From contig JACJXX010000001.1 in the NCBI GenBank assembly GCA_020636435.1, positions 4,743,501 through 4,807,500 of the forward strand: a stretch of 64,000 nt of DNA, given 5' to 3'. Every line of letters begins with the position of its first letter. Position 1 is the stretch's first letter. Both the position numbers and the translations under genes were made by a program. The notes under the pieces are model-generated. The model was not told where the DNA came from. It worked only from the letters and a program-made list of their open reading frames with translations, and did not search any database. This DNA is from Lewinellaceae bacterium. Its GTDB lineage: Bacteria > Bacteroidota > Bacteroidia > Chitinophagales > Saprospiraceae. Positions 17,238 to 26,047 of the stretch are shown one piece after another.

Positions 17238-18272
17238 TTAGATATCCGCCTTGGGCAGGGCATCATTTTTGCTCCCCGCCTTCGAGCGTTCGGGCGCGAC
17301 AAGAGGCCGGTGCGAATCCAGGACGGCAATGGCGTAACGCTCCCTGGCTTTCCGGCTCTCCTTGATGACGTATTTCTGGAAATTTGCCAGCGCCTCTTCG
17401 GGCAGGATGAGGTAGCGGCCCCGGCTGGAGTACGGGATGTAATCCTGGAGAAATCCGGGATTGAGCCGGCGAAGCAACTGCTGGGGCACACCACAACGGT
17501 GGGCAACATCATGGAGGTCGAGCGCGTGCTGGACCTTAAATACGTGGAATGGTTGGTGAAATGGTTTTTTGGGGTTAGGCCGAAGGCCATGCAGGTCGTA
17601 ATATCTGGCGACGTATATGGTTGCGATCAGTGCCGGCAAGTAGCGCTGGGTCTGGCGGGGCAGCAGGTGCTGGATGTCCCAGAAATCGTGGCAGCCCGTG
17701 CGGCGCACCGCCGACCTGACCCGCCCGGGGCCGCAATTGTAAGCAGCCAGGGCCAGCGACCAGTCGCCAAAGCTTTCGTAGAGTTCGGACAGCATCTTTA
17801 CCGCCGCCTCGGTTGCCTGGTAGGGGTTCATCCGTTCGTCGACGTACTCGTCGATCTCCAGGCGGTAATTCCCCGCCGTTGCCGGCATGAACTGCCACAG
17901 GCCGGCTGCGCCAACGGAAGACTCGGCCGTGGGCTGCAGCCGCGACTCCAGAAGGGGAATGTACTTCAGTTCGTCGGGCAGCCCATACTTTTGCAGGTAG
18001 TACTCGAAGATCGGAAAGTAAAGAGCCGTGCGGGCCAGCATGCTTTCCGTTTCCCGTTTTCCCTGCCGCAAATAATCGGTGAGCTGGCGCCTGACTTCTG
18101 CATTATATTCTACTGTAAATGAGACAGGCATTTGCAACAAACGCCATGGAATGTCGTAAGATATTTGCTCAGGCCAGGAGGCCGCCTCTTTTTCTAATGC
18201 GTTGTGCAGAGGTGCATTCGCCGTCAGGGCAGGCGAGAGAAGAATGTTCAGGGTCAACGCCAGAGCTTTCAT
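17238..18272 (-). CDS. Lytic murein transglycosylase (SLT family), paralogue 1
   Basis: 344 residues from the ATG at 18272, chosen because it puts the signal peptide (MKALALTLNILLSPALTANA) at the N-terminus; the frame extends 13 codons upstream. The transglycosylase domain lies at about 95-225. LKYIPLLES carries the predicted catalytic Glu109, followed by GAAGLWQFMPATAGNYRL and ALAAYNCGPGRVRSA, the standard SLT motifs. After it comes a LysM-like segment (VQHALDLHDVAHRCGV...LNPGF) and a basic tail. The enzyme cleaves glycan strands to anhydro-muramyl products in the periplasm. It is clearly related to the next gene at 18964-20109 in the N-terminal region, domain order and motif spacing, implying an old duplication. 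Confidence 0.9.
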   Translation of the reverse strand: MKALALTLNILLSPALTANAPLHNALEKEAASWPEQISYDIPWRLLQMPVSFTVEYNAEVRRQLTDYLRQGKRETESMLARTALYFPIFEYYLQKYGLPDELKYIPLLESRLQPTAESSVGAAGLWQFMPATAGNYRLEIDEYVDERMNPYQATEAAVKMLSELYESFGDWSLALAAYNCGPGRVRSAVRRTGCHDFWDIQHLLPRQTQRYLPALIATIYVARYYDLHGLRPNPKKPFHQPFHVFKVQHALDLHDVAHRCGVPQQLLRRLNPGFLQDYIPYSSRGRYLILPEEALANFQKYVIKESRKARERYAIAVLDSHRPLVAPERSKAGSKNDALPKADI

Positions 18273-18537
18273 GGGTATCCTATTTTGCTGAGGTTTAGTT
18301 TTGGGGGGCAATAATCACTGCCGGCTGTTGCACTCCTTCACTACCTGACTTATTGTACGGGGCACGGGGCGTTTTGTTAACCCTTTTAGGGTATTTTTTG
18401 CAGGGAGGGTTGAGCCGCAAAAACACCTGCGATTAAATAAAATACATAAGGAGTTGTTTTTACGCTCTTAACAATGGTAAGACGTAGATTAAATGATGGA
18501 AATAAAAATGTGTTTAGGCGATGTAAAAAGGCGTGCG

Positions 18538-18686
18538 CTCCGTCTAACGTTGGACACTATTGTTGGCCAGGAAGTTGTGGAAGGCCTGGTACCATTCCGA
18601 CCCCGACCTCCTTCGTCGGTGCGGGGTTCCCTACGGTCACTTCCGCATTCCGACTTCCGACTTTTGCCCAACTCTAGAACGGCAGT
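18538..18686. repeat. Inverted-repeat element, family X copy A
   Basis: Starts CCGTCTAACGTTGGACA (about 18540) and ends with the inverse CCCAACTCTAGAACGG (to about 18682). The interior shares GGCCAG/AAGAAGTTGTGGAAGG and GGTACCATTCCGA with the copy at 35505-35619. No ORF. Three members occur in the window. It lies between the two lytic transglycosylase genes; the rest of 18312-18537 shows nothing I can assign. Confidence 0.75.
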
Positions 18687-18727
18687 CACAAAGCGGTATT
18701 CGGGGTGGGAAATGACTTGCGATTTGC

Positions 18728-18802
18728 GACGTTTGATTTTTGATTTGCGATGTACTCAAATGCAACCTTCAACGGGCAATCGCAAATCAAAAATCAAACG
18801 TC
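18728..18802. repeat. 24-bp perfect inverted repeat
   Basis: Arms at 18728-18751 and 18779-18802 are exact inverses (24 bp, reading GACGTTTGATTTTTG at the left edge), with a 27-base loop. The right arm is followed by a second partial copy (AAAAATCAAACGTC). It sits between repeat copies A and B of family X. Likely a palindromic mobile or mutational structure rather than a terminator. Confidence 0.8.
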
Positions 18803-18821
18803 AAAAATCAAACGTCAAAAA

Positions 18822-18934
18822 GGCTATCCGTCTAAGACCGGACAACGACGGCCGGGGTTGTGTACGATGTACGGACACAGCGGGAACCTTTGAGTGTACG
18901 TTGTACGAAGCTGTCCGGGCTTAAAAGGGTAGCC
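18822..18934. repeat. Inverted-repeat element, family X copy B (divergent)
   Basis: Left end GGCTATCCGTCTAAGACC pairs imperfectly with right end GGGCTTAAAAGGGTAGCC, matching the GGCTACCCGTCTAGCG end of copy C at 35505. The interior differs from the other copies and contains a direct repeat GTGTACGATGTACG / GTGTACGTTGTACG. It ends 30 bp from the stop of lytic transglycosylase paralogue 2. Confidence 0.6.
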
Positions 18935-18963
18935 AAACGTCAAAAATAATTCCTCCCTGAGCA

Positions 18964-20109
18964 TCAGGGCTTCGCTGCGTAATCCTGGCCCTGCAGGAAA
19001 AGCATCAATTCCTGATTGACGAAAATTTCCGGGGTTGGCAGTGCATTCCATCGCATGATCTCGTCTGCCGTGCAATGGAATTTCCTCGTGAGACTGTACA
19101 AGTCTTCCCCGGGCTTGACTACATAGGTGGACTTGTGAAAATTCGGGTAGAGCAACACCGGGTCGATATATTCTCCGCCTTTGAGGGCCAGCAGGTGGTC
19201 GCGCAGTTTGCGCATGGCAGGCGCCGGAAGCAACAGGAAGTTGCCCCGTTGGCTATTGGGGATGATGTTCCGCTTGTAGCTTGGGTTGAATTGGCGGATC
19301 GTGCGTTCCTCTACGCCGGTTACATAAGCGATGTCGCCGAAGGTCATGCTGTTGTAAATCTTTACGGCGCGGCCTTGCTCGGCGCTGTTCCTGGAGAAGC
19401 GAGGCTGCAGGCCGTGGTGGTTGTAAAAATTGGCCACGTAGGCTGCCGCGATAAAGCGCGGAACGTAGTCCTGGGTCTCCTGCGGCAAATAGGGGCGCAG
19501 TTCCCAGAAATCATAGCAGCCGGCTGCCCGGATTGCGCTTCTGACCCTGCCCGGGCCGCAGTTGTAAGCCGCCAGCACCAGGCTCCAGTCTTTGAACTGC
19601 TTGTGCAGGGCGGAGAGCATTTTGACGGCGGCCTCCGTTGAGCGGTAAGGGTCGTAGCGCTCGTCGACGTACTCGTTCATGCGCAGCCGGTACTCCCGGG
19701 CTGTGGCCGGAATAAATTGCCACAGGCCCGCAGCCCCGGCGCCGGAACGGGCGACAGGTTCGAGCGAAGTTTCTACGATCGGCAGGTATTTGAGCTCCTT
19801 AGGCAGGCCGTAAAGGCTCAGGTAATGCTCAAAGATAGGAAAGTAGAAAGAAGTGCGCCCCAACATGCTCTCCGTGTCATGGAGGCCGTTGGTGACGTAG
19901 TCCTTAATAATATCTCTGACCTGATTGTCGTATCTGGCTTCGAAAGGAATTTTGAGTTGCGCCAGACGATCTCTGATGTCCCCATTCGTTTTAGCAGACC
20001 AGTGATATTCTACACTGGCGCTGGCGTCGAGGGGAAACGCCGCTTTTTTGTTTGTTGCAAACAGGCAGCTAGCCGCCAGTAAGGCAACAATTGTCCATGG
20101 GATTTTCAT
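18964..20109 (-). CDS. Lytic murein transglycosylase with LysM domain, paralogue 2
   Basis: 381 residues from the ATG at 20109 (MKIPWTIVALLAASCLFA, signal peptide; an upstream in-frame ATG at 20133 is less suitable). The SLT domain has LKYLPIVETSLEP with catalytic Glu113, GAAGLWQFIPATAREYRL and LAAYNCGPGRVRSAIRA. A first LysM-like segment follows (MTFGDIAYVTGVEERT...FNPSY), then a clear C-terminal LysM (STYVVKPGEDLYSLTRKF...MRWNALPTPEIFVNQEL) that would bind peptidoglycan. It resembles an MltD-type enzyme. It differs from the neighbouring paralogue mainly by this extra LysM. The two genes are separated by about 700 bp of repeats, so they are probably transcribed independently. Confidence 0.92.
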   Translation of the reverse strand: MKIPWTIVALLAASCLFATNKKAAFPLDASASVEYHWSAKTNGDIRDRLAQLKIPFEARYDNQVRDIIKDYVTNGLHDTESMLGRTSFYFPIFEHYLSLYGLPKELKYLPIVETSLEPVARSGAGAAGLWQFIPATAREYRLRMNEYVDERYDPYRSTEAAVKMLSALHKQFKDWSLVLAAYNCGPGRVRSAIRAAGCYDFWELRPYLPQETQDYVPRFIAAAYVANFYNHHGLQPRFSRNSAEQGRAVKIYNSMTFGDIAYVTGVEERTIRQFNPSYKRNIIPNSQRGNFLLLPAPAMRKLRDHLLALKGGEYIDPVLLYPNFHKSTYVVKPGEDLYSLTRKFHCTADEIMRWNALPTPEIFVNQELMLFLQGQDYAAKP

Positions 20110-20583
20110 CGCATAATAAATTTTGCATTTCACTAATACCGGACAAGGCTCTGAGCCTTGCCCTTAGGGCAATGCAGTACTACTAGGGCAGTTTGATTCT
20201 CTCTTTTTCGTTTACTGACAAAATGCCAGTTGTGTGTCGTACATGGTAAAATCCGGGGCAAAGCTATACGCTTTTGCCAAAAAAGTCAATGATTTTCAAA
20301 AGAACTGCCCATTTATACGATTCTCATGAAACATTGTTACTGTTCAGGCGCCTTAAAAAATCCCGAACGCCAAAAAAGGGTTAAATGGAATGCCACCCGT
20401 TGGTTCCAACGGGAAATTTAATTGTTTCCGGCCGGCCAGCTAACCGAATATATATCGGTTTGTGGTCTGAATGGGAATGGTGGGCTGGGAAGCGTTAAAA
20501 TTTTGTTAAGATTTTGTTAAAAAAAGCCAGAGCAAGGATAACATTTTTGCGTTTCCCCTGTTAATGGGATAAAAATCCGGTTC

Positions 20584-20748
20584 TTTAGGGGCCGGCGAAG
20601 AATAACTTCCCCATTTGATGCGGCACTTTTTCCGCCATGCTGCGTTACTCGGTCAGTTGCGTCCGTACGGATGCGCCTTCCTCGTGCCTTGCCTGGCGAA
20701 AAAATAGCTCGCCTGAAATGATGAACTTATTTTTCTCCGGCCCCTTAG
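20584..20748 (+). repeat. Inverted-repeat element, family Y copy 2
   Basis: Arms TTTAGGGGCCGGCGAAGAATAA (left part) and TTATTTTTCTCCGGCCCCTTA (right part) pair. The core TTTTTCCGCCATGCTGCGTTAC and right core GTGCCTTGCCTGGCGAAAAAA match copy 1 at 5784. It ends 15 bp before the moaD ATG. The preceding spacer 20110-20583 contains no supported gene; it holds AT-rich DNA with a repeated ATTTTGTTAA. Confidence 0.8.
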
Positions 20749-20762
20749 TCAGCAATTGCAAT

Positions 20763-21005
20763 ATGGAAATCAAGATACTCGCATTTGGCATAGCCAGGGA
20801 AATACTCGGCAGCGCCGCTTTTTCGATACAGCTGCCAGGGCAACCTACCGTTGGCCAGTTGAAAGCTCATTTGTGCCGGTCTTTTCCTGCTTTCGAAAAG
20901 CTGGCCTCCTTTGCCGTAGCGCTCAATGCGGAATACGCGGAAGACCAGCAGGCCATACAACCAGGAGATGAAGTGGTGATCATCCCTCCGGTGAGCGGTG
21001 GCTGA
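20763..21005 (+). CDS. moaD: MoaD-like small subunit of molybdopterin synthase
   Basis: 80 residues from the ATG at 20763; a longer frame from 20637 runs through a repeat element and is not believed. The ubiquitin-like beta-grasp sequence MEIKILAFGIAREILGSAAF ends in PPVSGG, with the C-terminal Gly-Gly needed for thiocarboxylation. MoaD donates sulfur to precursor Z together with MoaE in molybdenum cofactor synthesis; a moaE gene is present at 35012-35428, about 14 kb away, and no other moa gene is seen. ThiS would be shorter and lacks this N-terminus, so MoaD is preferred. The start is immediately downstream of family Y repeat copy 2. Confidence 0.85.
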   Translation: MEIKILAFGIAREILGSAAFSIQLPGQPTVGQLKAHLCRSFPAFEKLASFAVALNAEYAEDQQAIQPGDEVVIIPPVSGG

Positions 21006-21222
21006 TCCTCTAAATCATCCCGCTTTCAAAAAAGCATTTTGAGGCCTGTTTTATTTGCGTAACTTTAACCTGGCCATATTCCCTGGCCCGGAGCTTGCCT
21101 GGCGCCTCCCCCCGGCCTAAGATCAGATCAAGCCCAAATGCTTCCTATGCTTATTTCAGTCCCATGAACTGATCCAGTAGTCTGTCAAGCTTAAATTGAT
21201 AGATTATTTAGTAAGCATAACT

Positions 21223-24200
21223 ATGAGAATATACCTTACGTTAACACTTTCGCTTTCGGTGAGCGCGCTGCTTTGGTGCCAGCCTTCCGGCCTGGAGGAA
21301 GCGGCGCAATGCCAGAACAGAGCAGCCTCCCAATTGCTGAGCGGCAATTTCGAGGAGGCGATTGGCCAACTGGAAACCGCGGCTTCGCTTTATGCGTCTG
21401 CTCAGGAATGGGAATACTATTTCTCCTGCCTCAACCAGGTTACCAATGCCTATCTGGACCTGGGCCAGGTGGAGGAAGCCAAGCGCACGGCCAAAAAGGC
21501 GCTCTGGGAAAGCATCCGGCGCCTGGGCCGCGATAATGACGAGGCGGCCAAAGCCGCTCATCGGTTGGCGGAGGTTTACAGCCGCGCCGGCCGCCACGCC
21601 AAAGCCATAGAAGTTCATAAAATGGGGTTGATGATCCGGGAGAGCATTTACGGCAGCCGCCACACCCAGGTTGCCGATTCTTACGACTGGATCGCCGCCG
21701 CCTGGGCTGCCGCCGCCGATTATGGCCAGGCAGCCGACTACTACGAACGCGCTATGAGCCTGCGGAGGGAATTGCTGGGCCCCCGGCATCCGGACGTCGC
21801 CATCTCCTGCACCCACCTGGCCAACCTGGAACTGGCGCGGGAAAATTACACCCAGGCACTGGCCTACTATCAGGAAGCCTACGACATCAGCCGGAACCGC
21901 CTGGGAGAAAAGCACCCCGATGTAGCCGCCGCCCTGGCCTCTATGGCCTCGGCCAACCGGCTGCTCGGCAACCGGCAACTGGCCGAACAGCAATACCGGG
22001 AAGCCGCTCTTCTGTACCGGCAAAATCCCGATGCTAAAGGAGCCCGTGCAGCCGAAGCTTTCCACGAGCTGGCCGTCCAGTATTTCAACGACGGCAACCT
22101 GGACGGCGCCGCAGGTTTCGCCCGGCGCGCCGTTCAGGCCCTGGCCCTCAGCCAAACCGACGGCCGGCAGCGCGCTCACCAATACTACCAGTCTTTGGGG
22201 GCCATCCTGGCGGAAAAGGGCCAGTATAAAGAGGCGGCCGGCAGCTTCCGGCAGGCACTGGCGTCGAAAGCAGATCTTTCTGCCGACGATTATCAACAGT
22301 GGAGCGAAGCGCTGCGGCTTTCGGGAAGCCTGCCGGAAGCTCTGGGCGCCGCGACGGCTTTTCTGGAGTGGGCAGAGGGCCAGCCCGACCCTTACGCCAT
22401 GCTCAGCGCACGGACGCAAATGGGCAGGCTGCTCATCGAAACCGGCCGGGTGGAAGAGGGCGTCCGGCAAATTGCCCGGGTACTCAATCACGACGATACG
22501 CCCTTCTGGCTGTTGCAGGAGGCCAACCACTGCCTGGCGGATGCTTACCTCCGCAAGGGGGAGTATGACAAAGCCATTCAACAATATAAACTGCTGGCTG
22601 AAGAGTGGAAAAAAAGCCATCAGGCCGGCGCTGCGTTTTTTCTCTTCAGAGCCCTGCTGTCTTTGGGCAACACCCACAGCGACCTGGCCCGGCAAGACCG
22701 GAATACCCTGTACAACCTCGAAGCGGCCCTCAACACATTTGAAACGTGCGACAAGGTGCTCTTCGGCCTTCTGCGCTCCCCTTTGCCCTCAGAACACCTC
22801 CTCTTTATATCCGGCGCGCAGCAAAAGCTTTACAGCGATGCCATCCGGGCTTGTTATAGCCTTTACCAACAAAACCGGGAAGAGCGGCATCTCCGGTTGG
22901 CCTTTTACTTTTCCGAACGCAGCAAACAGTTGAGCGGGAGGCTGCCGCTGATGCTCTTGCCGCCTGCCAGCTTTGCCCGGGCGCCTCAGGCGCTGCTGAA
23001 ACAGGAGGCAGAAAACAGGCGGGCAGTGCAGTTGCTGTTCGGGTCGCTCAGGAACAACCGCCTGAACGAAGAAGCTACCGATTCTATTCAGAACCAGATT
23101 GAAGAGAAGGAAACCGAATACAGGTCCGTGCTGGCCAGGCTGGAGCGGGAAGCGCCTGATTATTACCGCCTGAAATTCGGGAGCGAGGTCGTGGAACCCG
23201 AGGAACTGAGTACCCTGTTGCAGCAACAGTCGGCAGCTTTGTACGCCTACTACCTCACAGACGAGGGCCTTTACACTTTTTATTTTACCGGAAAGGGGTT
23301 TCAACTATTCTGGTGGCCCTTAGATGAGGCTTTCCGCACCAGCCTCCACGATTTCCTCCAGATGGTTTTCACCGGCCCCGGGGAAAGCCTGTCGAACAAC
23401 CTGGAAGCTACCTATCGCCAGGCCACCGCTTTGGCGGTGCAATTGCACGAGAAGCTGCTGCCCGGCAAACCGGAACTGCCCGGCCAGCCTCTTTTTTTGT
23501 TGCCCCACGGCCTGCTTCAGTGGCTGCCGTTTGAGGCCCTGCTGCCATCGGCGCCGCCAAACGGGACTTTTGCCAACCTGCCCTACCTGGGGCTGAACCA
23601 CAGCATTTCTTACCACTCTTCCGCCACAGCATTGAAGGATGCGCTGGAATCCAGCGATTCTCAGGAGTATGAGTCCCGGTATGAGGCTTTTGTTTTTGCA
23701 GGAGATGACAACCAGGCAGCCATGAAGGGCGCTTTTGCCATGGATAAGGAGGATGCCGCTCCGTTGAATTATTTCCTCGATTTTGTCCGGGATTGGGCGG
23801 CCGAAACCAATGGGCGGCTCTGGGAAAGTCCATTGGCAGGGGAGTCCGTTTTCCGGGGCCTGCCTCCGGCAGAAGTAATGCTTCTGGCCCTGCCGGCCCA
23901 GGCCGGGCCTCTGCCCGATGACACCTTTTTGTGTTTTTCCGAAAAAGCAGACAGCCTGTTCGACAACCGCTTGTACTTGCGGGAAATCTACGGCCTTGAG
24001 AAACCCGTGGGATTATATATTTTGGCCTCCGCCAGGCCCTTGTCTCCGGAAAATTCCGGTTGGCAGGAGCTGGCGGAAGCCCTGCGTTACAGCCGCGGGC
24101 AGTCCCTGCTTTTTCACCGCTGGCCGGCGGCGGGCCCGCCTTCCGTTGAAATGTTGCAACTTTTCCGGAGCCACTGGCAGGCTACCGGAAGCGTGGCCAA

Positions 24201-24390
24201 GGGCCTGCAGGAAGCCCGGCGTGAATATCTGGACAGCCATCCGGAAATGGGGCACCCCCATTTCTGGGCCGGCTACTTATCCTATGGCCCGCCGGCAAAG
24301 ATACCCGCCGGCGCAGCTATCCCCGGGTTCTGGATCATAGCCGCCGTAGCCGGGTTGATCCTGATCGGGTGGCTGGTTCGGCTGCACTGA
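21223..24390 (+). CDS. TPR-repeat protein with degenerate CHAT domain and C-terminal membrane anchor
   Basis: 1055 residues from the ATG at 21223 (signal peptide MRIYLTLTLSLSVSALLWC). About residues 30-520 form tandem TPR repeats of the kinesin-light-chain type (for example HPDVAISCTHLANLELARENY, ALAYYQEAYDISRNRLGEKHP). After a helical linker, about 640-1030 match the CHAT caspase-like fold: YAYYLTDEGLYTFYF, LPFEALLPS, HFWAGYLSYGPP at the end. The usual catalytic His (in AxHG) and Cys (in LSACxT) positions read LLALPAQAG and LASARPLS, so both appear lost. The last ~25 residues are a TM helix. TPR-CHAT proteins are often scaffolds or proteases in signalling; here a pseudo-protease is inferred. 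Confidence 0.82.
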   Translation: MRIYLTLTLSLSVSALLWCQPSGLEEAAQCQNRAASQLLSGNFEEAIGQLETAASLYASAQEWEYYFSCLNQVTNAYLDLGQVEEAKRTAKKALWESIRRLGRDNDEAAKAAHRLAEVYSRAGRHAKAIEVHKMGLMIRESIYGSRHTQVADSYDWIAAAWAAAADYGQAADYYERAMSLRRELLGPRHPDVAISCTHLANLELARENYTQALAYYQEAYDISRNRLGEKHPDVAAALASMASANRLLGNRQLAEQQYREAALLYRQNPDAKGARAAEAFHELAVQYFNDGNLDGAAGFARRAVQALALSQTDGRQRAHQYYQSLGAILAEKGQYKEAAGSFRQALASKADLSADDYQQWSEALRLSGSLPEALGAATAFLEWAEGQPDPYAMLSARTQMGRLLIETGRVEEGVRQIARVLNHDDTPFWLLQEANHCLADAYLRKGEYDKAIQQYKLLAEEWKKSHQAGAAFFLFRALLSLGNTHSDLARQDRNTLYNLEAALNTFETCDKVLFGLLRSPLPSEHLLFISGAQQKLYSDAIRACYSLYQQNREERHLRLAFYFSERSKQLSGRLPLMLLPPASFARAPQALLKQEAENRRAVQLLFGSLRNNRLNEEATDSIQNQIEEKETEYRSVLARLEREAPDYYRLKFGSEVVEPEELSTLLQQQSAALYAYYLTDEGLYTFYFTGKGFQLFWWPLDEAFRTSLHDFLQMVFTGPGESLSNNLEATYRQATALAVQLHEKLLPGKPELPGQPLFLLPHGLLQWLPFEALLPSAPPNGTFANLPYLGLNHSISYHSSATALKDALESSDSQEYESRYEAFVFAGDDNQAAMKGAFAMDKEDAAPLNYFLDFVRDWAAETNGRLWESPLAGESVFRGLPPAEVMLLALPAQAGPLPDDTFLCFSEKADSLFDNRLYLREIYGLEKPVGLYILASARPLSPENSGWQELAEALRYSRGQSLLFHRWPAAGPPSVEMLQLFRSHWQATGSVAKGLQEARREYLDSHPEMGHPHFWAGYLSYGPPAKIPAGAAIPGFWIIAAVAGLILIGWLVRLH

Positions 24391-24391
24391 C

Positions 24392-25249
24392 CTACTGGTC
24401 GTATTGATGCAGGTCGAGGTCCTCGATGAGGGTGATCAATTTCTGGCCGTATTGTTTGTCCGTAGCATAACCGGCCATCGTCAACCCATGCGCCCAGCCC
24501 CGGTAGTCGGTTTTGCTAAGCTGGAACAATTGGCGGTAGCGGTCGGAGCGTTTCAGGAGCAGGCTGTGGGCGCGGTAACTTTCCCAGCTGCTTTTGTAAA
24601 TTCGGAAAAAGTCTTTGTGGCTGTCATCCGTGAAGTTGCTGCAGTGCCCTTTTTGGCAACTGCGGGAAAAACATTTTATGCCGAAGTGGTTTTTGTTGTG
24701 GGTTGCCAGCTTACTCTCTCCCACGTTGCTTTCCAGAAGCCCCTGCGCCAGCGTAATGCTGGCGGGGATGCCGTAGCTGTCCATCTCCGACCGGGCGACT
24801 TTCTCAAAGCGTTTAACGTATTTGAGCTGTTTGCGGCGCTTTTCCGCCAACAGCGCCTCGTTTTCATTGTTGGCCATTCCTTTCTGCTCATTGCTGAGGT
24901 TGGAATAGGTATTGGCCAGGTTGCTGACGTTAACGGCCGGCCCGTCGTAACTTGCCGGTACGGCCCTGGGCGCAGGGAGTTCCCCACCAGAAGCTTTGGC
25001 TGTGGGCAGAGGAAGGCTTGCCGGTTGAGCGCTCACGGTAGCCGGCGATTCGTCAACGCTTCCCAAATGAAAGGCTGCCGCCGGAATATTGCTCAGCTGA
25101 AGGTCAATGGCGAGGTCCTTTTCGTGAACCAGGTAAATGGCAATACCCAATAATACGGCTCTTAGCCAGTATTTCTGAATGTTCTGGTTGAGTTGCCGGC
25201 CGGCCCGGAAAGCTTTTTCCCTGGCATTTTGTATAGGTGTAAGGTCCAT
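24392..25249 (-). CDS. Glucosaminidase-domain peptidoglycan hydrolase 2
   Basis: 285 residues. A membrane segment at about 27-42 (WLRAVLLGIAIYLVH) anchors it, then a low-complexity Ala/Pro/Ser linker. The glucosaminidase domain covers about 145-280: IPASITLAQGLLESNVGES with the catalytic Glu in LLES, NHFGIKC, a Cys-rich loop CFSRSCQKGHC, and SYRAHSLLLKRSDRY. Same family as the gene at 4545-5561 but with the typical FKIYxSxWESYRAHS region better conserved. Its 3' end lies 1 bp from the stop of the TPR-CHAT gene (tail to tail). A TAAATTTG promoter element lies 40 bp before the start codon. Confidence 0.88.
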   Translation of the reverse strand: MDLTPIQNAREKAFRAGRQLNQNIQKYWLRAVLLGIAIYLVHEKDLAIDLQLSNIPAAAFHLGSVDESPATVSAQPASLPLPTAKASGGELPAPRAVPASYDGPAVNVSNLANTYSNLSNEQKGMANNENEALLAEKRRKQLKYVKRFEKVARSEMDSYGIPASITLAQGLLESNVGESKLATHNKNHFGIKCFSRSCQKGHCSNFTDDSHKDFFRIYKSSWESYRAHSLLLKRSDRYRQLFQLSKTDYRGWAHGLTMAGYATDKQYGQKLITLIEDLDLHQYDQ

Positions 25250-25286
25250 GTTAAACTTTTTTGTGTCGACAAACGAGTAGATGACT

Positions 25287-25294
25287 CAAATTTA
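25287..25294 (-). promoter_or_regulatory. Candidate -7 promoter element (TAAATTTG) for glucosaminidase 2
   Basis: On the minus strand TAAATTTG matches the Bacteroidota -7 consensus TAnnTTTG, about 38 bp upstream of the ATG at 25249. No good TTG at -33 is seen, so the assignment is moderate. The surrounding 25250-25511 spacer is AT-rich and otherwise without features apart from the ompH leader. Confidence 0.4.
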
Positions 25295-25511
25295 AAATAT
25301 TTTGTGTTAAAATAAAATGATTAAAACTTTTTGTTTTCTATTTTTTCCGCCCTCCTTCCTCAGATTTGGGGCAACTTAGCCTGAAGCGCTTTGTGAATCA
25401 AAGGTTTATAACACAGTTTAACAATCCGGCAAGAAGGAATTAAGAATGAAAAATTGGCAAAGTTGGCGCCTAAGGCTACCTTTGCAGCGATTTTCTTACA
25501 AATTCAAACCA

Positions 25512-26042
25512 ATGATGAAAAAAACCTTATTGTTGTCTGCCCTCGTAATATTGGGGGCCGTGGTTTCTTTTGCCCAGGAAAAATACGGGCACCTCAATTT
25601 TGGAAACCTCATATCCTCCATGGAAGAAACCAAAGCGGCGGACAGCGAGCTGGAAGCCTACCGGAAACAATTGGTAGCCAAGGGCGAGGAAATGGCGGTA
25701 AAGTTCAAGGAAGACTACCAGGCCGTTATTAAAGAGGCGCAGGCAGGCAACCTCACTCCTGCCCAGCAGCAGGAGAAAGAGCAGGAACTGAGCCAGAGAA
25801 GAGATGAAATCGTAGCCTACGAGCAGGAGGTAAGGCAAAAAGTAGACGCCAAGCGCCAGGAACTGCTTACCCCGATCATCAACAACGCGGAGGCAGCGGT
25901 GAAAGAGGTGGCTAAGAAAAACGGTTACGTTCTGATCTTCGACACCAGTGTTTACAATGCCGTGCTATTTGCACAGGACGCTGATGATGTCATGCCGATG
26001 GTGAAAGCGAGCCTCGGCATTAAAGAGCCGGTGGAGAAATAG
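25512..26042 (+). CDS. OmpH/Skp-family periplasmic chaperone
   Basis: 176 residues from the ATG pair at 25512/25515; the frame opens upstream at 25446 but a signal peptide (MMKKTLLLSALVILGAVVSFAQ) begins here. The mature protein is a long charged coiled-coil (about 40-130: SELEAYRKQLVAKGEEMAVK, QQQEKEQELSQRRDEIVAYE) capped by a beta segment with GYVLIFD and VLFAQDADDV, the standard Skp/OmpH arrangement. Skp holds unfolded outer-membrane proteins in the periplasm on their way to BamA. It usually lies beside bamA; here it is solitary. It converges with the protease gene on the other strand and a strong terminator overlaps that gene's end. Confidence 0.9.
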   Translation: MMKKTLLLSALVILGAVVSFAQEKYGHLNFGNLISSMEETKAADSELEAYRKQLVAKGEEMAVKFKEDYQAVIKEAQAGNLTPAQQQEKEQELSQRRDEIVAYEQEVRQKVDAKRQELLTPIINNAEAAVKEVAKKNGYVLIFDTSVYNAVLFAQDADDVMPMVKASLGIKEPVEK

Positions 26043-26047
26043 GGCGG

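Noticed and set aside
21223..24390. Active CHAT-dependent defence effector
   Set aside because: Catalytic His and Cys positions appear replaced, the protein has a signal peptide and anchor, and no defence partner genes are adjacent.
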